Shown piece after piece: positions 9,688-19,946 of a stretch of DNA of 40,704 bases. Origin of the DNA: Companilactobacillus futsaii JCM 17355 (lineage in GTDB: Bacteria; Bacillota; Bacilli; Lactobacillales; Lactobacillaceae); NCBI RefSeq assembly GCF_001435505.1, contig NZ_AZDO01000052.1:1-40704 (forward strand), given 5' to 3'. Every line of letters starts with the position of its first letter. The stretch's first letter is position 1. The position numbers and the translations under genes were made by a program. The notes beneath the pieces are model-generated. The model searched no databases. It was given only the letters and a program-made list of their open reading frames with translations, and had not been told where the DNA came from.

Positions 9688-11688
9688 CTATTTCTTCTCC
9701 GAATCAGTCAAAACTGCAACTAATTGTTCCTTGGCGTCTTCTACCGTAGCATCTGAAATCTGCGTTGCGGCATCAGATAAGTGTCCACCACCACCAAGTT
9801 TTTCCATAATAACTTGCACATTAACATTTCCCAAACTTCTAGCCGAAATCCCTACTCGACCATCAGGACGTTTGCTAATGACAAATGATGCCTCAACGTT
9901 ATCTAGTGACAACAACGTATCAGCCGCTTGAGCTACGATGACAGGATCATAAGTCTTATCCTCTTCACCGAAACATACTGCCATATTACCATTGACCATC
10001 GTAATTGTTTCAATCAAATGACTCTTCTGAATATATGAGTCGACATTTTCTTTCAAAACGTTTTGGATGATAGCTTCGTCAGCACCCACAGAACGTAAGT
10101 AACTAGCGGCATCGAAAGTTCTCGTACCAGTTCTAAGCGAGAATGACTTCGTATCGACTGTGATTCCAGCCAATAATGCTGTGGCTTCAATTTTTTCGAT
10201 AGCCTTCTTATTCTTAGGTTGATATTCGAGCATTTCTGTAATCAATTCACTAGTTGATGAAGCATATGGTTCAATATAGATCAACATTGGATTTTCTGGG
10301 AATTCCTCACCACGTCTATGATGATCGATCACAACAACTTTGTTATTATCGCCGTCGATCAAATTAGGGTTGATGGAAATACTTTGCTTAGAATGGTCGA
10401 CCATCACGATCAAAGTCTTTGGTGTTTTTATTGCAACTGACTCATCAGGTGAAATGATATCCTTTTGAATATCTGGTTCTTCTTTAGCCATTGCCAAAAG
10501 TCGACTGACATCAGAATGCAATGTATTAGGATTGATGACAATTTTACATGGTGTATTATTCATCAAAGAAATTCGTCTGATACCTAAAGATGATCCCAAA
10601 ACATCCATATCGGGATGTGAGTGACCCATAACGATAACTTGATCACTATCTTTCAGCAATTCTTGCAAGGCTTCACTGATCATTCGAGCCCGGACACGAG
10701 TTCTCTTTTCCATTGGATCAGTATTTCCACCGTAGAAACGAGCTTTCTCACCGATTTCCTTAACAACGACTTGATCGCCTCCACGACCTAATGCTAAGTT
10801 AAGGTTCTTCTGAGCTTCAGTGTTTAATTTATCCAAATCATCAATACCATAAGAGAAACCCATACTCAATGTCAAAGGCACATTTTGTTGCGAAGTATAT
10901 TCACGAATCGTATCAAGAATTTTAAAACCATTTTTCTCCATTGTAAAGATTTTACCCGTATAAGCCATGATAAAGAAATGGTCATCATCAATTCGTTTCA
11001 AGAACATCTGTTGATCAAAAGCCCAATTCGACAATTCGTTAGTAACGTAGTTGTCCAAATTAGAAATATCCCGATCACTCATTGATTGAGTAATTTCGGC
11101 ATAATTATCCAAATAGACTTGACCAATAACCGAACGATTATCTTCATATCTTTTTTCAATTTTTGAATAATGCGTAATATCAAACAAATAAATCACTTTT
11201 AATTCTGGTTGGATTTGTACCAAAAAATCTTTGTCATCTATTTGAATAGTACGATTATCAGTATGACCCACATCATCGACCAAACTTGATAATTGAGCCG
11301 AAACGTCCGCAATCGTCATACTGTTAGATGGATTAAAGCCCGTCTTTTCGACAAAGTAAGGATTTACCCATTGAATCTGTTTATCAGTATCGTATAAAAG
11401 TATGCCCAAAGGATATTCAACGAAACTGTTATCTGTTCCCCGATCAATTCGATATTGCAGATTGTTAGTATATTTACCTGCTTTCTCACCTAATAAAAGG
11501 AAGAGATAAACAAATAAAACCAACGAAATAATCACTAAGATAGCTTGAATATAGCCGGCAATAGAACCGTGAATCAAGCCAACGATTAAAATCGAAAACA
11601 ACATCACAATCAAAGAGACCGCTGTTAATTGAGTTGAATGATCAACTCGAGAAAGGAAGAATTTCAGATTAGCTTTTATCTTTTTCAT
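9688..11688 (-). CDS. gdpP: Cyclic-di-AMP phosphodiesterase GdpP (DHH/DHHA1)
   Basis: Membrane-bound enzyme that hydrolyses c-di-AMP to pApA and so controls potassium uptake, osmotic balance and cell-wall stress. Order of domains in 666 residues: two transmembrane helices near the N-terminus (about 20-75), a PAS-like domain, a degenerate GGDEF domain, then DHH and DHHA1. Metal-ligand motifs are visible: [20 protein letters not shown] and VIDHHRRG. The DHHA1 glycine motif is [10 protein letters not shown]. It is the first gene of gdpP-rplI-dnaB-purA. Nothing suggests loss of function. Confidence 0.97.
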   Translation of the reverse strand: MKKIKANLKFFLSRVDHSTQLTAVSLIVMLFSILIVGLIHGSIAGYIQAILVIISLVLFVYLFLLLGEKAGKYTNNLQYRIDRGTDNSFVEYPLGILLYDTDKQIQWVNPYFVEKTGFNPSNSMTIADVSAQLSSLVDDVGHTDNRTIQIDDKDFLVQIQPELKVIYLFDITHYSKIEKRYEDNRSVIGQVYLDNYAEITQSMSDRDISNLDNYVTNELSNWAFDQQMFLKRIDDDHFFIMAYTGKIFTMEKNGFKILDTIREYTSQQNVPLTLSMGFSYGIDDLDKLNTEAQKNLNLALGRGGDQVVVKEIGEKARFYGGNTDPMEKRTRVRARMISEALQELLKDSDQVIVMGHSHPDMDVLGSSLGIRRISLMNNTPCKIVINPNTLHSDVSRLLAMAKEEPDIQKDIISPDESVAIKTPKTLIVMVDHSKQSISINPNLIDGDNNKVVVIDHHRRGEEFPENPMLIYIEPYASSTSELITEMLEYQPKNKKAIEKIEATALLAGITVDTKSFSLRTGTRTFDAASYLRSVGADEAIIQNVLKENVDSYIQKSHLIETITMVNGNMAVCFGEEDKTYDPVIVAQAADTLLSLDNVEASFVISKRPDGRVGISARSLGNVNVQVIMEKLGGGGHLSDAATQISDATVEDAKEQLVAVLTDSEKK

Positions 11689-11793
11689 ATTAGTCCCCTC
11701 TTAGATATACCCCTTAATTTTATCACAGCCGACTTCTTCTTTCTTCTATATATTACACTGAAAATCAAATCTTAAAATCGGTAATTTTTAGAA

Positions 11794-11834
11794 ACAAAAA
11801 CGCCAGAATTCCTGACATACTTTGAGAATCCTGA
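11794..11834 (-). terminator. Probable terminator after the XRE/membrane-protein pair
   Basis: On the minus strand CAGGATTC pairs with GAATTCTG (one G-U pair) around a loop of about 14 bases, and a TTTTT tract follows a few bases later. It sits just after the stop of the gene at 11845. The large loop makes it a moderate prediction. Confidence 0.45.
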
Positions 11835-11844
11835 TGCTGATTAT

Positions 11845-12378
11845 TTATTCATCATCTTTGATAGTTTTTACATGCATTTTTTCATAAAGAGACATAAAAA
11901 GTGTGAAAAAAATTGTGAAAATCAAAGCTGAAATTATCTCTTTAAAACTGAATAAAACATTAAAAAAACCTTCATTAAAATAGAATAAAGAGTGCAATAT
12001 CCAAAAGCCAACAAATTCAAGTGGTGCTATTCTGACCCAACTGTGCTGTAGTCTTTTAACAAATTCCTTTTTATCTTCTGGACTGACCTCTTTTACGAGG
12101 AGTCTTTTCTTAGCCATAGGAATGAGCATGAATCCATAGACGAGAAAGAGTACTCCAATAGCTTGAACAAAAGTGGATATATAAAACAAGGTTTCAAAAT
12201 CTGCAATTTGACTGTTTGACGCATAAACAACAATTCCAAAACCAAATAATAATTCAAAGACAAACAGAACAAATACCGTTCTAGTAGCGAAGATGCCAAC
12301 TTCTTTTTGGATTCTTTCATCTACGAAGACGTTTTTCCCAATGAACCATTTGATGAGTTTTTTATCTAGCTTTTTCAT
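11845..12378 (-). CDS. Four-helix membrane protein, partner of the XRE regulator (DUF3278-like)
   Basis: About 177 residues with four hydrophobic segments, a charged middle stretch (KKRLLVKEVSPEDKKEFVKRLQH) and a basic C-terminus. It resembles the small membrane proteins, DUF3278-like in my reading, that in lactobacilli and streptococci lie next to a tiny Cro/CI-type regulator. The family assignment is from pattern memory and is uncertain. The open frame extends to an ATG at 12405, overlapping the end of the XRE gene region, but AAGGGG lies 9 bases before the ATG at 12378, so I prefer that start. It is co-directional with and 30 bases after the XRE gene, so the two are almost certainly one operon under the regulated promoter at 12660. 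Function unknown: perhaps a membrane sensor or antagonist of the regulator, or its target. Confidence 0.75.
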   Translation of the reverse strand: MKKLDKKLIKWFIGKNVFVDERIQKEVGIFATRTVFVLFVFELLFGFGIVVYASNSQIADFETLFYISTFVQAIGVLFLVYGFMLIPMAKKRLLVKEVSPEDKKEFVKRLQHSWVRIAPLEFVGFWILHSLFYFNEGFFNVLFSFKEIISALIFTIFFTLFMSLYEKMHVKTIKDDE

Positions 12379-12408
12379 GCGTTCCATCCCCTTAATTTTA
12401 AACATACT

Positions 12409-12609
12409 TTAACTTTCTTTTTTATCTCTCCAAAATAACGTATTTAAGTCCGTGTTCAATTCCCAGGCCAATTTCAAACATAAATCTAACGATGGATTGT
12501 ATTTATCATTTTCAATTAGATTAATCGTTTGACGAGCTACACCGACTTTTTCCGCCAGTGCCATTTGTGATAACTTCTGAGCACGACGATATTCACGAAC
12601 ATGATTCAT
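12409..12609 (-). CDS. Small XRE (Cro/CI-type) transcriptional regulator
   Basis: A 66-residue protein that is little more than one helix-turn-helix: VREYRRAQKLSQMALAEKVGVARQTINLIENDKYNPSLDLCLKLAWELNTDLNTLF. This matches the YozG-like subgroup of stand-alone regulators. ATG with an AAAGGTG ribosome site. The promoter region contains nested inverted repeats (12636-12702), which strongly suggests autoregulation. The gene pair with the downstream membrane protein is inserted between the rpsR terminator and gdpP, a region that is otherwise conserved in order. Confidence 0.92.
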   Translation of the reverse strand: MNHVREYRRAQKLSQMALAEKVGVARQTINLIENDKYNPSLDLCLKLAWELNTDLNTLFWRDKKES

Positions 12610-12635
12610 AACTACACCTTTTTTCCTTCAAAAAA

Positions 12636-12702
12636 ATGTCATATATATTTTACATTAATAGTATACAATCTCATTGTATTTTTTGTCAAATATATATGAC
12701 AT
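12636..12702. promoter_or_regulatory. Outer 15-bp inverted repeat flanking the XRE promoter
   Basis: ATGTCATATATATTT at 12636-12650 is repeated as its exact reverse complement at 12688-12702, 37 bases apart. The pair brackets the -35/-10 region of the XRE gene and could hold two operator sites bound by a dimer or tetramer. Confidence 0.7.
12660..12689 (-). promoter_or_regulatory. Sigma-A promoter of the XRE operon with internal operator
   Basis: On the minus strand a perfect TTGACA (12684-12689) and TATACT (12660-12665) are separated by 18 bases. Within that spacer lies a perfect 7-3-7 inverted repeat, ATACAATGAGATTGTAT (12663-12679), overlapping the -10 element. A repressor bound here would block RNA polymerase. 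The small XRE protein encoded just downstream is the obvious candidate. Confidence 0.8.
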
Positions 12703-12749
12703 AATTTAGTAAGCGATATCATTAATGTTGCTGATTTAATCATTTTAGG

Positions 12750-12804
12750 ACTAGAAAAAGCATCTTTTTAGATCGAGATTATTGTCCTTCTAAAAAGATG
12801 CTTG
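12750..12804 (-). terminator. Strong hairpin, second terminator-like element in the rpsR-XRE gap
   Basis: Perfect 15-bp inverted repeat: AAGCATCTTTTTAGA at 12758-12772 and its complement at 12789-12803, with a 16-base loop. On the minus strand the stem ends in GATGCTTTTTC, giving a short U tract. It lies downstream of the rpsR terminator and upstream of the XRE promoter and may insulate the two units. Confidence 0.6.
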
Positions 12805-12835
12805 ATGTTAGGTTTTTATTTGATTTGAGAATCAA

Positions 12836-12946
12836 CGCAAGGTCGTGGCATAACACGCTCTAAGCGGCGAAGCTAAAACAAATGGTTCGCAAGACGACGC
12901 AAGGTCGCTTGCATAACACGCTCTAAGCGGCAAAGCCGCAAAGAGC
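12836..12946. repeat. GC-rich tandem repeat and hairpin region
   Basis: Two imperfect copies of about 38 bases (12836-12873 and 12898-12936) share CGCAAGGTCG and then GCATAACACGCTCTAAGCGG. The second copy ends in a nested hairpin: ACACGCTCT with AGAGCGTGT, and inside it GCGGC with GCCGC. Base composition is clearly richer in GC than the surroundings, suggesting a foreign or repeat-element origin. Together with 12703-12835 and the two terminators, this fills the 388-base gap between rpsR and the XRE gene; no open reading frame is evident. Confidence 0.7.
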
Positions 12947-12949
12947 GTG

Positions 12950-12982
12950 TAAAAAAAAAGACCACCATCAAAGTGATCTTTA
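12950..12982 (-). terminator. Terminator of the rpsF-ssb-rpsR operon
   Basis: On the minus strand AAAGATCAC pairs with GTGGTCTTT around TTTGATG, followed by a T tract of nine bases. It is located 15 bases after the rpsR stop. Confidence 0.88.
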
Positions 12983-12997
12983 ATTAATTGTGAAGAA

Positions 12998-13234
12998 TTA
13001 GTCTTCAGCAACGAATGGTAATAGAGCCATGATTCTTGCTCTCTTGATAGCTACAGTAAGCTTACGTTGGTTCTTAGCACTTGTACCTGTAACACGTCTT
13101 GGCAAAATCTTACCACGTTCTGAGATAAATCTCTTAAGTAATTCTGTATCTTTGTAATCGATGTATTCGATATGGTTAGCAGCGATGAAGTCAACTTTAC
13201 GTCTTCTACGTCCGCCTCTTCTTTGTTGGGCCAT
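12998..13234 (-). CDS. rpsR: 30S ribosomal protein bS18
   Basis: Small basic protein of 78 residues. Arg-rich N-terminus ([14 protein letters not shown]) and the family core [35 protein letters not shown]. It binds next to bS6 on the platform of the small subunit. Third gene of rpsF-ssb-rpsR, 21 bases after ssb, followed by a strong terminator. Confidence 0.98.
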   Translation of the reverse strand: MAQQRRGGRRRRKVDFIAANHIEYIDYKDTELLKRFISERGKILPRRVTGTSAKNQRKLTVAIKRARIMALLPFVAED

Positions 13235-13255
13235 TATAGATTGCTCCCTTCTATA

Positions 13256-13831
13256 TTAAAATGGTAAATCATCATCAGAAATGTCAATCGGTTTGCTATT
13301 GTTAGCAAAAGGATCGCCACTATTATTGTTAGAATTGTTAGATTGATTATTGTTATTAGAATTGTTGTTACTATTATCGAAATTACTGTTGCCAGCATTA
13401 TTTCCATAATTGTTATTATTATTTCCAAACGGAGACTGACTTGATTGATTGTTGTTATTATAGCTAGGTGCTTGATTGGAATTGTTACCGGCGTTTCTCT
13501 TTTCACTTTCGGCACGAGATTCTAACAAGGAGAAGTTTTCTACAACTACTTCTGTTACGTATACTCGTTGTCCTTGTTGGTTTTCATAGTTACGTGTTTG
13601 AAGACGTCCATCAATACCTACAAGAGAACCTTTATTAGTGAAATTAGAAAAATTCTCGGCAGCTTTTCTCCAAATGACACAATTGATAAAATCGGCTTCA
13701 CGTTCACCTTGAGAATTAGTAAATTGTCTGTTTACAGCAACTGTAAAACTGGCAACCGCTGCTCCATTAGCAGTATATCTTAATTCTGGATCACGTGTCA
13801 GGCGTCCAACTAAAACTACTCGATTAATCAT
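13256..13831 (-). CDS. ssb: Single-stranded DNA-binding protein
   Basis: 191 residues. The N-terminal OB fold (about 1-110) starts [20 protein letters not shown] and contains [15 protein letters not shown] long linker of mostly Asn, Ser and Gln follows, and the protein ends in the acidic tip DISDDDLPF, which docks replication and repair partners. GGAGG ribosome site. Placed between rpsF and rpsR as in most Firmicutes. The low-complexity linker gives a long spurious frame on the same strand that should not be annotated. Confidence 0.98.
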   Translation of the reverse strand: MINRVVLVGRLTRDPELRYTANGAAVASFTVAVNRQFTNSQGEREADFINCVIWRKAAENFSNFTNKGSLVGIDGRLQTRNYENQQGQRVYVTEVVVENFSLLESRAESEKRNAGNNSNQAPSYNNNNQSSQSPFGNNNNNYGNNAGNSNFDNSNNNSNNNNQSNNSNNNSGDPFANNSKPIDISDDDLPF

Positions 13832-13849
13832 TTATCTGCCTCCTTAAAT

Positions 13850-13865
13850 TGTTTCACGTGAAACA
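13850..13865. other. parS centromere site (perfect match)
   Basis: TGTTTCACGTGAAACA is a 16-bp perfect palindrome matching the Firmicute ParB/Spo0J binding consensus TGTTNCACGTGAAACA. It lies in the 37-base gap between the rpsF stop and the ssb start, about 8-9 kb from the origin, where chromosome-partition sites are expected. Confidence 0.93.
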
Positions 13866-13868
13866 AGA

Positions 13869-14165
13869 TTAGTCTTCGCGTCTAACGATCATGTGACGAA
13901 GAATGTTATCTTCGATCTTTGAAAGACGGTCGAATTCGTTAATTGCTTCATCGTTTTCAGCATCTACGTTGATAATGTGGTAGATACCTTCTTTATAATT
14001 AGCAATTTCGTATGCTAAACGTTTCTTTTCCCAGTCTTTTGAGTCGATTACTTTGGCGCCGTTGTCAGTAATGATCTTATCGAAACGATCGATCATTGCC
14101 TTCTTTGCGTCTTCTTCCATATCAGGTTTAATGATATATGTGATTTCGTAATGTGCTTCAGCCAT
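13869..14165 (-). CDS. rpsF: 30S ribosomal protein bS6
   Basis: 98 residues. Typical ferredoxin-like fold sequence starting [17 protein letters not shown], with [24 protein letters not shown] and C-terminal RHMIVRRED. It pairs with bS18 on the small subunit. First gene of rpsF-ssb-rpsR. The ribosome site AAGGAGG lies in a leader that can fold over it (see 14176-14219), which may provide feedback control. Confidence 0.98.
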   Translation of the reverse strand: MAEAHYEITYIIKPDMEEDAKKAMIDRFDKIITDNGAKVIDSKDWEKKRLAYEIANYKEGIYHIINVDAENDEAINEFDRLSKIEDNILRHMIVRRED

Positions 14166-14175
14166 GACTGTACAC

Positions 14176-14219
14176 CTCCTTATGGTCTAATGGTTCTCTC
14201 TTTTTGAAAGAACAAGGAG
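14176..14219 (-). promoter_or_regulatory. rpsF leader hairpin that can sequester the ribosome-binding site
   Basis: On the minus strand CTCCTT (complement of 14214-14219) pairs with the AAGGAG of the rpsF ribosome site (complement of 14176-14181). Inside it, GTTCTTTC pairs with GAGAGAAC around AAAAA. The known S6:S18-binding leader in other bacteria works at this position, but I cannot identify its conserved CCG bulge here, so this is a structural candidate only. Confidence 0.5.
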
Positions 14220-14297
14220 CATAAATTAACTACATTTTATACTCACGAAGTATAAGTTTATCATAAACTTCTTAGAATTACTAGAACTAAAAACAAA

Positions 14298-14363
14298 AAA
14301 ATCGTTCCTGCCTGACACGCATCCTCTTTTGGATACATAATCAAATTACGCAGAAACGATTAT
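14298..14363 (-). terminator. Terminator after gyrA
   Basis: On the minus strand AATCGTTTCTGC pairs with GCAGGAACGATT (12 pairs, one G-U), followed by seven T. The enclosed loop contains a second small hairpin, TATCC with GGATG around AAAAGA. Confidence 0.85.
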
Positions 14364-14366
14364 CTT

Positions 14367-16859
14367 TTAATTTTCTTTATTTTCAGTTGTTGTATCTGTT
14401 GTTTCAGTTGAATCATCATCGTCTGAATCTGATTCATCTTCAGCAATTTTAGTCATAGTTGAAACGATTGAATCATCGTCAACCTTGATCAATCTAACAC
14501 CTAATGTTGCACGACCAGTTTGTGAAACGCTTTGAACTTCAAAACGAATCATAACACCTTTGTCCGTAATCAACATGATGTCTTCATCACCATTAACGAC
14601 CATCAAGCCAGCAATTGGACCATTCTTTTCGGTAACGTTGGCAGTCTTGATACCTTTACCACCACGACCTTTAACTGGATATTCTTCAACAGAAGTTCTC
14701 TTACCATAACCCTTTTCAGAGATAGTTAAAACCTCTTGACCGGCTTCAGCAATCGATGAACCAATAACATAGTCTTCGTCACGCAATTTAATACCACGAA
14801 CACCAGCAGCAGTTCTTCCCATTGGACGAACATCACTTTCCTTGAATGTCACAGCATAACCCTTGTGAGTACCGATAACGATAACTTTTTCACCATCAGT
14901 CAAGAAGACATTAGTTAATTCATCCTCGTCTTTTAGTGTAATAGCACGAAGGCCGGAATGTCTAATATTGGCAAAGTCAGTTACAGGAGTACGTTTAACA
15001 GTTCCTTGCTTAGTAACAAAGAACAAGAACGATTTCTCTGGATCAACATCTTTGTCGACATTGATAACTGTTTGAATCTTCTCGCCTTTTTCGATGTTCA
15101 ACAAGTTAATAACTGGAATCCCTTTGGCTGTTCGTCCATATTCAGGAACCTCATAACCCTTGATACGGTAAACTTTACCAGCATTAGTGAAGAATAATAG
15201 ACGGTCATGAGTTGATGTATAAATCATTTGTTCAATGAAATCATCGTCGTGAACACCCATTCCTTGAACACCACGGCCACCACGATTTTGAACACGGAAT
15301 TCATCCGCTGACAAACGTTTGATATAACCATTATGTGTCAAAACAACTAAGATGTTTTCTTCTTCAATCAAATCTTCGTCTTCGATGTTAGCAACTTCAC
15401 TAGCACGAATTTCCGTTCTTCTGTCATCCCCGAATTTTTCTTGAATTTCAAGCAATTCATCATAGATGATCTTATCAACACGTTCAGGCGTAGCCAAAAT
15501 ATCTTTGTAGTCAGCAATCTTAGTTAACAAGTCTTGATATTCAGCTTCAACTTTGTCACGTTCCAAACCTGTCAAACGAACCAAACGCATATCTAGGATG
15601 GCTTGTGATTGTTTGTCAGATAGTTTGAAACTGTCCATCAAAGTTTGCTTAGCTACAGCTGAAGTTTGAGAGCCACGGATGATCTTGATGATTTCATCAA
15701 TGTGGTCCAAAGCAATTCTTAAACCTTCTAGAATATGAGCACGAGCTTGAGCACGTCTCAATTCATATTCAGTTCTTCTTCTAATAACAACTTCTTGGTG
15801 CTTCAAATATTCAACCAAAACACCTTTTAGTGAGAAGACCTTAGGTGTTTTGCCAACGATAGCAACCATGTTGATACCATAAGAAATTTGAAGTTGGGTC
15901 AATTTATAAAGATTGTTCAAAACGACTGAAGCACTCATATCACGACGAAGATCGATAACGATACGCATACCTTCACGGTCAGATTCATCGTTTAGATCAG
16001 TGATTCCTTCAATTTTCTTTTCACGAGCTAAATCAGCGATTCTTTCAACTAATTTGGCTTTGTTGACCATGTATGGAAGTTCAGTCACGATGATTTGCTC
16101 AGCGCCACTCTTCTTCGTTACAACATCAACTTTGGCACGCAAGATAATTGTTCCACGACCATGTTCGTAGGCTTTTCTAATACCAGAACGGCCCATGATG
16201 ATACCACCAGTTGGGAAGTCAGGTCCGGGAATTGCTTTCATCAAGTCAGCAACAGTTGCATCTTTGTTTCTCATCAAAATGTGCAAAGCATCGATAACTT
16301 CTTTTAAGTTGTGTGATGGAATATTAGTTGTCATACCAACGGCAATACCAGTAGCTCCGTTAACCAAAAGATTAGGGAATCTAGCTGGTAAAACAGTTGG
16401 TTCTTTTTCTTCACCATCATAATTAGGAATAAGGTCAACAGTATCTTTGTTGATATCACGCAACATTTCAACTGCCATTTTACTCATTCTAGCTTCGGTA
16501 TAACGCATAGCAGCAGGTGGATCACCATCGATTGAACCAAAGTTTCCGTGTCCATCAACTAGTGGATAACGGTAACTGAAATCCTGCGCCATTCTAACCA
16601 TTGATTCATAAATAGCGGAATCCCCGTGGGGGTGATATTTACCCATGATGTCACCAACGAAACGAGCACTCTTCTTGTATGGTTTATCAGGTGTAACACC
16701 TAATTCATTCATACCATAAAGAATACGACGATGAACTGGTTTGAGGCCATCACGAACGTCTGGTAGCGCACGTGACACGATAACACTAGCAGCGTAGTCA
16801 ACGAAGGAATTCTTCATGACTTCTGTCAAGTTAACATTTTCTATTCTATGATCTGCCAT
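14367..16859 (-). CDS. gyrA: DNA gyrase subunit A
   Basis: 830 residues. Breakage-reunion subunit of gyrase. The catalytic tyrosine is Tyr120 in [10 protein letters not shown]. The quinolone-resistance region reads GDSAIYESM with Ser81 and Glu85, the residues found in susceptible types. The C-terminal beta-pinwheel carries the GyrA box QNRGGRG, needed for DNA wrapping and specific to gyrase rather than topoisomerase IV. The tail is acidic ([15 protein letters not shown]). It follows gyrB after 16 bases and ends at a strong terminator. Confidence 0.98.
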   Translation of the reverse strand: MADHRIENVNLTEVMKNSFVDYAASVIVSRALPDVRDGLKPVHRRILYGMNELGVTPDKPYKKSARFVGDIMGKYHPHGDSAIYESMVRMAQDFSYRYPLVDGHGNFGSIDGDPPAAMRYTEARMSKMAVEMLRDINKDTVDLIPNYDGEEKEPTVLPARFPNLLVNGATGIAVGMTTNIPSHNLKEVIDALHILMRNKDATVADLMKAIPGPDFPTGGIIMGRSGIRKAYEHGRGTIILRAKVDVVTKKSGAEQIIVTELPYMVNKAKLVERIADLAREKKIEGITDLNDESDREGMRIVIDLRRDMSASVVLNNLYKLTQLQISYGINMVAIVGKTPKVFSLKGVLVEYLKHQEVVIRRRTEYELRRAQARAHILEGLRIALDHIDEIIKIIRGSQTSAVAKQTLMDSFKLSDKQSQAILDMRLVRLTGLERDKVEAEYQDLLTKIADYKDILATPERVDKIIYDELLEIQEKFGDDRRTEIRASEVANIEDEDLIEEENILVVLTHNGYIKRLSADEFRVQNRGGRGVQGMGVHDDDFIEQMIYTSTHDRLLFFTNAGKVYRIKGYEVPEYGRTAKGIPVINLLNIEKGEKIQTVINVDKDVDPEKSFLFFVTKQGTVKRTPVTDFANIRHSGLRAITLKDEDELTNVFLTDGEKVIVIGTHKGYAVTFKESDVRPMGRTAAGVRGIKLRDEDYVIGSSIAEAGQEVLTISEKGYGKRTSVEEYPVKGRGGKGIKTANVTEKNGPIAGLMVVNGDEDIMLITDKGVMIRFEVQSVSQTGRATLGVRLIKVDDDSIVSTMTKIAEDESDSDDDDSTETTDTTTENKEN

Positions 16860-16875
16860 TAAATTGCCATCCTCC

Positions 16876-18825
16876 TTAATAATCTACTTCTGCATAACGT
16901 GCATTTGCTTCAATGAATTCTCTTCTAGGTTCAACTTTGTCACCCATCAACATTGAGAAAATCTTGTTAGCTTCGATAGCGTCATCCAAGTTAACACGAT
17001 CCAATCTTCTCTTTTCTGGGTCCATAGTTGTTTCCCACAATTGGTCAGCATCCATTTCACCAAGACCCTTGTAACGTTGAATCTTTGGTTCTGGCTTTGG
17101 TGGCAATTGTTCAACGAAGTCATCTTTTTCTTTATCAGTATCAAAGTATCTCATCATCTTACCTTGACGAACTTGATACAAAGGTGGCTTGGCGATATAA
17201 ACATATCCTGCATCAACGACCGGACGCATGTATCTATAAAGCAATGTCAATAACAAGGTTCTAATGTGGGCCCCATCGACATCAGCATCGGTCATGATAA
17301 TAACTTTGTGATATCTAGCTTTAGAAATATCGAAATCTTCTCCAAAACCAGTACCCATAGCTGTAAAGAGCGTCCTAATTTCTTCATTAGCTAAAATTTT
17401 GTCCATCGAAGCTTTTTCAACATTCAAAATCTTACCTCTAATTGGCAAAATAGCTTGAGTCAAACGTGAACGACCAGTTTTAGCAGAACCACCGGCTGAA
17501 TCACCTTCGACGATGAATAATTCGGAAATTTCTGGATCTTTACTTGAGTTATCAGCTAATTTACCAGGAAGATTACTGATTTCTAGACCATTTTGCTTTC
17601 TAGTTACTTCACGAGCTCTCTTGGCAGCCAAACGTGCTTTAGTAGCAAGTGAACCTTTTTCAACAATCTTCTTAGCAATGTCAGGATTTTCCATTAAGAA
17701 TTTAGAGAAATGTTCACTGAATAGACGGTCAGTGATAGTTCTTGCATCGGAATTTCCTAATTTTGTCTTAGTTTGACCTTCAAATTGTGGATCCGGGTGC
17801 TTGATAGAAACAACAGCTGTCATTCCTTCACGAACATCTTCACCAGATAATTTTTCAGTGTCTTTTAATAATTTATTTTTGTGAGCATAATCGTTAATAA
17901 CACGTGTCAAAGCAGTCTTGAAACCTACTTCATGAGTACCACCTTCATAAGTATGAATGTTATTAGCAAAAGTCATCAAATTAGTATGGAATTCGTCAGT
18001 ATACTGCAAGGAAACTTCAACTGTGATTCCATCTTGAACGCCCTCAAGATAGATTGGTTGGTCGAATAAAACGTCTTTTTCCTTATCCAAGTATTCAACG
18101 TAACTTCTAATTCCACCTTCATAGTGGAAGACTAATTTTTCAGCTGTATCAGCTCTTTTATCAGTAAATGTAAGTTTTAATCCTTTATTTAAGAAAGCCA
18201 ATTCACGAATTCTAGTTGTTAAAACTTTGTCATCGTAAACAGTTGTTTCCGTAAAAATATCTGGATCAGGTACGAAATGAACTCGAGTTCCATGATCGAA
18301 TTCATTAGCGTCGCCTAAGACATGCATTGAATGTTTAACTTTTCCACGTTCAAAATCGATGCCGTAACGTTTACCGCCACGAACAACTTGAACATCTAGT
18401 TCACTACTCAAAGCATTAACTACGGAAGCACCAACACCGTGCAAACCACCAGAAACCTTATATCCGCCGCCACCGAATTTACCACCGGCATGCAAGATAG
18501 TATAAACAGTTTCTAGAGCAGGCTTTCCTGTCTTCTTTTGAATATCAACTGGGATACCACGACCATCATCAGTTACGGTAATGGAATTATCTGGTTCAAC
18601 AGTCACTTCGATTTTTGTAGCAAAACCAGCTAAAGCTTCATCAATACCATTATCAATAATTTCCCAAACAAGATGGTGTAAACCTTGTTTACTAGTCGAC
18701 CCAATATACATACCAGGACGTTTACGAACAGCCTCTAGTCCTTCAAGAACTTGAATTTGACTCGCGTCGTATTCTTCGACTTGTTCTTCTCTTTTTTCTA
18801 GCTCAGCTTTTCTGTCTTCAGCCAT
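16876..18825 (-). CDS. gyrB: DNA gyrase subunit B
   Basis: 649 residues. GHKL ATPase domain with [17 protein letters not shown] and [15 protein letters not shown], transducer domain, then the TOPRIM domain with [16 protein letters not shown] and [15 protein letters not shown]. The C-terminal [10 protein letters not shown] motif is present. The start ATG overlaps the recF stop by one base (TAATG), so translation is coupled. Part of yaaA-recF-gyrB-gyrA. There is an N-terminal charged extension of about 15 residues ([16 protein letters not shown]). Confidence 0.98.
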   Translation of the reverse strand: MAEDRKAELEKREEQVEEYDASQIQVLEGLEAVRKRPGMYIGSTSKQGLHHLVWEIIDNGIDEALAGFATKIEVTVEPDNSITVTDDGRGIPVDIQKKTGKPALETVYTILHAGGKFGGGGYKVSGGLHGVGASVVNALSSELDVQVVRGGKRYGIDFERGKVKHSMHVLGDANEFDHGTRVHFVPDPDIFTETTVYDDKVLTTRIRELAFLNKGLKLTFTDKRADTAEKLVFHYEGGIRSYVEYLDKEKDVLFDQPIYLEGVQDGITVEVSLQYTDEFHTNLMTFANNIHTYEGGTHEVGFKTALTRVINDYAHKNKLLKDTEKLSGEDVREGMTAVVSIKHPDPQFEGQTKTKLGNSDARTITDRLFSEHFSKFLMENPDIAKKIVEKGSLATKARLAAKRAREVTRKQNGLEISNLPGKLADNSSKDPEISELFIVEGDSAGGSAKTGRSRLTQAILPIRGKILNVEKASMDKILANEEIRTLFTAMGTGFGEDFDISKARYHKVIIMTDADVDGAHIRTLLLTLLYRYMRPVVDAGYVYIAKPPLYQVRQGKMMRYFDTDKEKDDFVEQLPPKPEPKIQRYKGLGEMDADQLWETTMDPEKRRLDRVNLDDAIEANKIFSMLMGDKVEPRREFIEANARYAEVDY

Positions 18826-19946
18826 TAAATCTCCTCCTGTTGAACTTTGCCATTATTAATATTTAAAATATTAGGATTTTTAACTAATTCTGGATCGACA
18901 TCGTCAATTGAAGTTGTCGTAATGAAAGTTTGAATACCTTTCTTAATGGACGACAACAAATGAGTCTGTCTTTTATGGTCTAATTCAGATAAAACATCGT
19001 CCAACAATAATATCGGATAATCCCCTACCTGATCTTTAATTAACTCGACTTCGGCTAATTTCAAGCTCAAAGCAACTGAACGCTGTTGACCTTGAGAGCC
19101 GAAATCTTGAACATTCTTCTCATTGACTAAGAATTTAATATCATCACGATGTGGTCCAAATAAAGTCACACCACGTTTGATTTCTTTTTGATAGTTCTGT
19201 TTGAAATTATCTTTGAAAGTATCATAAATATTTTCAAGAGATTTTCCCTCAACATTGAAAAAAGTTTTGTAAACAATTTTGAGATTTTCATTATTCTCAG
19301 TTATGTTTCCATGAATCTTTTCAATGTGATTTTGCAATTTCTGTAAAAACTGTAACCGCGAAAAAATAACTTCAGCACAATATGCCGAAAACTGATCCGA
19401 CAAAACGTCTAAATAAATCATATCGTTTGCTTGATGATGTTGAAGTTTTTTTAAATAGGCATTTCTTTGCTTTAAAACAGCTTTGAATTGGCTCATTGTC
19501 TTCAAATATTGAGCGGACATTTGGCCAAATTCCATATCAATGAATTTGCGACGAATCCCGGGATTGCCCTTAACGATTGAAAGGTCTTCGGGCGAAAAAA
19601 GAACAACATTCAAATTACCGATATAACTGGATAACTTACGTTGTTCTAAATTATTCAATTTCGCTTTTTTACCTGACTTGCTAATGACCAAGTCTAATTT
19701 CAAACGACTGGAATTATCTTTGATCACTGTCCCAGAAATTCTGGCAAAATCACTGCCCCATCTAATTAAATCCTTGTCATTGCTAGTCCGATGACTTCTC
19801 GTCAGAGCTAAAAAGTACATAGACTCTAATAAATTGGTCTTGCCTTGAGCATTCTCTCCCAAAAAAACATTGATTGCGGGTGAAAAATTGACGTTTAAGG
19901 ATTCGTAGTTGCGATAATTTTGAAGTTTTAATTCTTTAACAAACAT
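18825..19946 (-). CDS. recF: DNA replication and repair protein RecF
   Basis: 373 residues. SMC-like ATPase that loads RecA at gaps. Walker [14 protein letters not shown] near residue 30, signature [20 protein letters not shown] and Walker [14 protein letters not shown]. It directly abuts the S4-domain gene upstream and overlaps gyrB by one base, the classical origin arrangement. Confidence 0.98.
   Translation of the reverse strand: MFVKELKLQNYRNYESLNVNFSPAINVFLGENAQGKTNLLESMYFLALTRSHRTSNDKDLIRWGSDFARISGTVIKDNSSRLKLDLVISKSGKKAKLNNLEQRKLSSYIGNLNVVLFSPEDLSIVKGNPGIRRKFIDMEFGQMSAQYLKTMSQFKAVLKQRNAYLKKLQHHQANDMIYLDVLSDQFSAYCAEVIFSRLQFLQKLQNHIEKIHGNITENNENLKIVYKTFFNVEGKSLENIYDTFKDNFKQNYQKEIKRGVTLFGPHRDDIKFLVNEKNVQDFGSQGQQRSVALSLKLAEVELIKDQVGDYPILLLDDVLSELDHKRQTHLLSSIKKGIQTFITTTSIDDVDPELVKNPNILNINNGKVQQEEI

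Noticed and set aside
12880-12900. GGTTCGC motif as a tRNA T-loop
   Set aside because: No acceptor, D or anticodon stems can be formed around it.
12836-12946. Possible CRISPR array
   Set aside because: Only two imperfect copies separated by about 24 bases, no further units and no cas genes. Nested hairpins fit a repeat element better.
13234-13515. 93-codon open frame overlapping ssb on the same strand
   Set aside because: It is an out-of-frame reading of the Asn/Ser-rich ssb linker, giving Ile/Thr-rich low-complexity protein.
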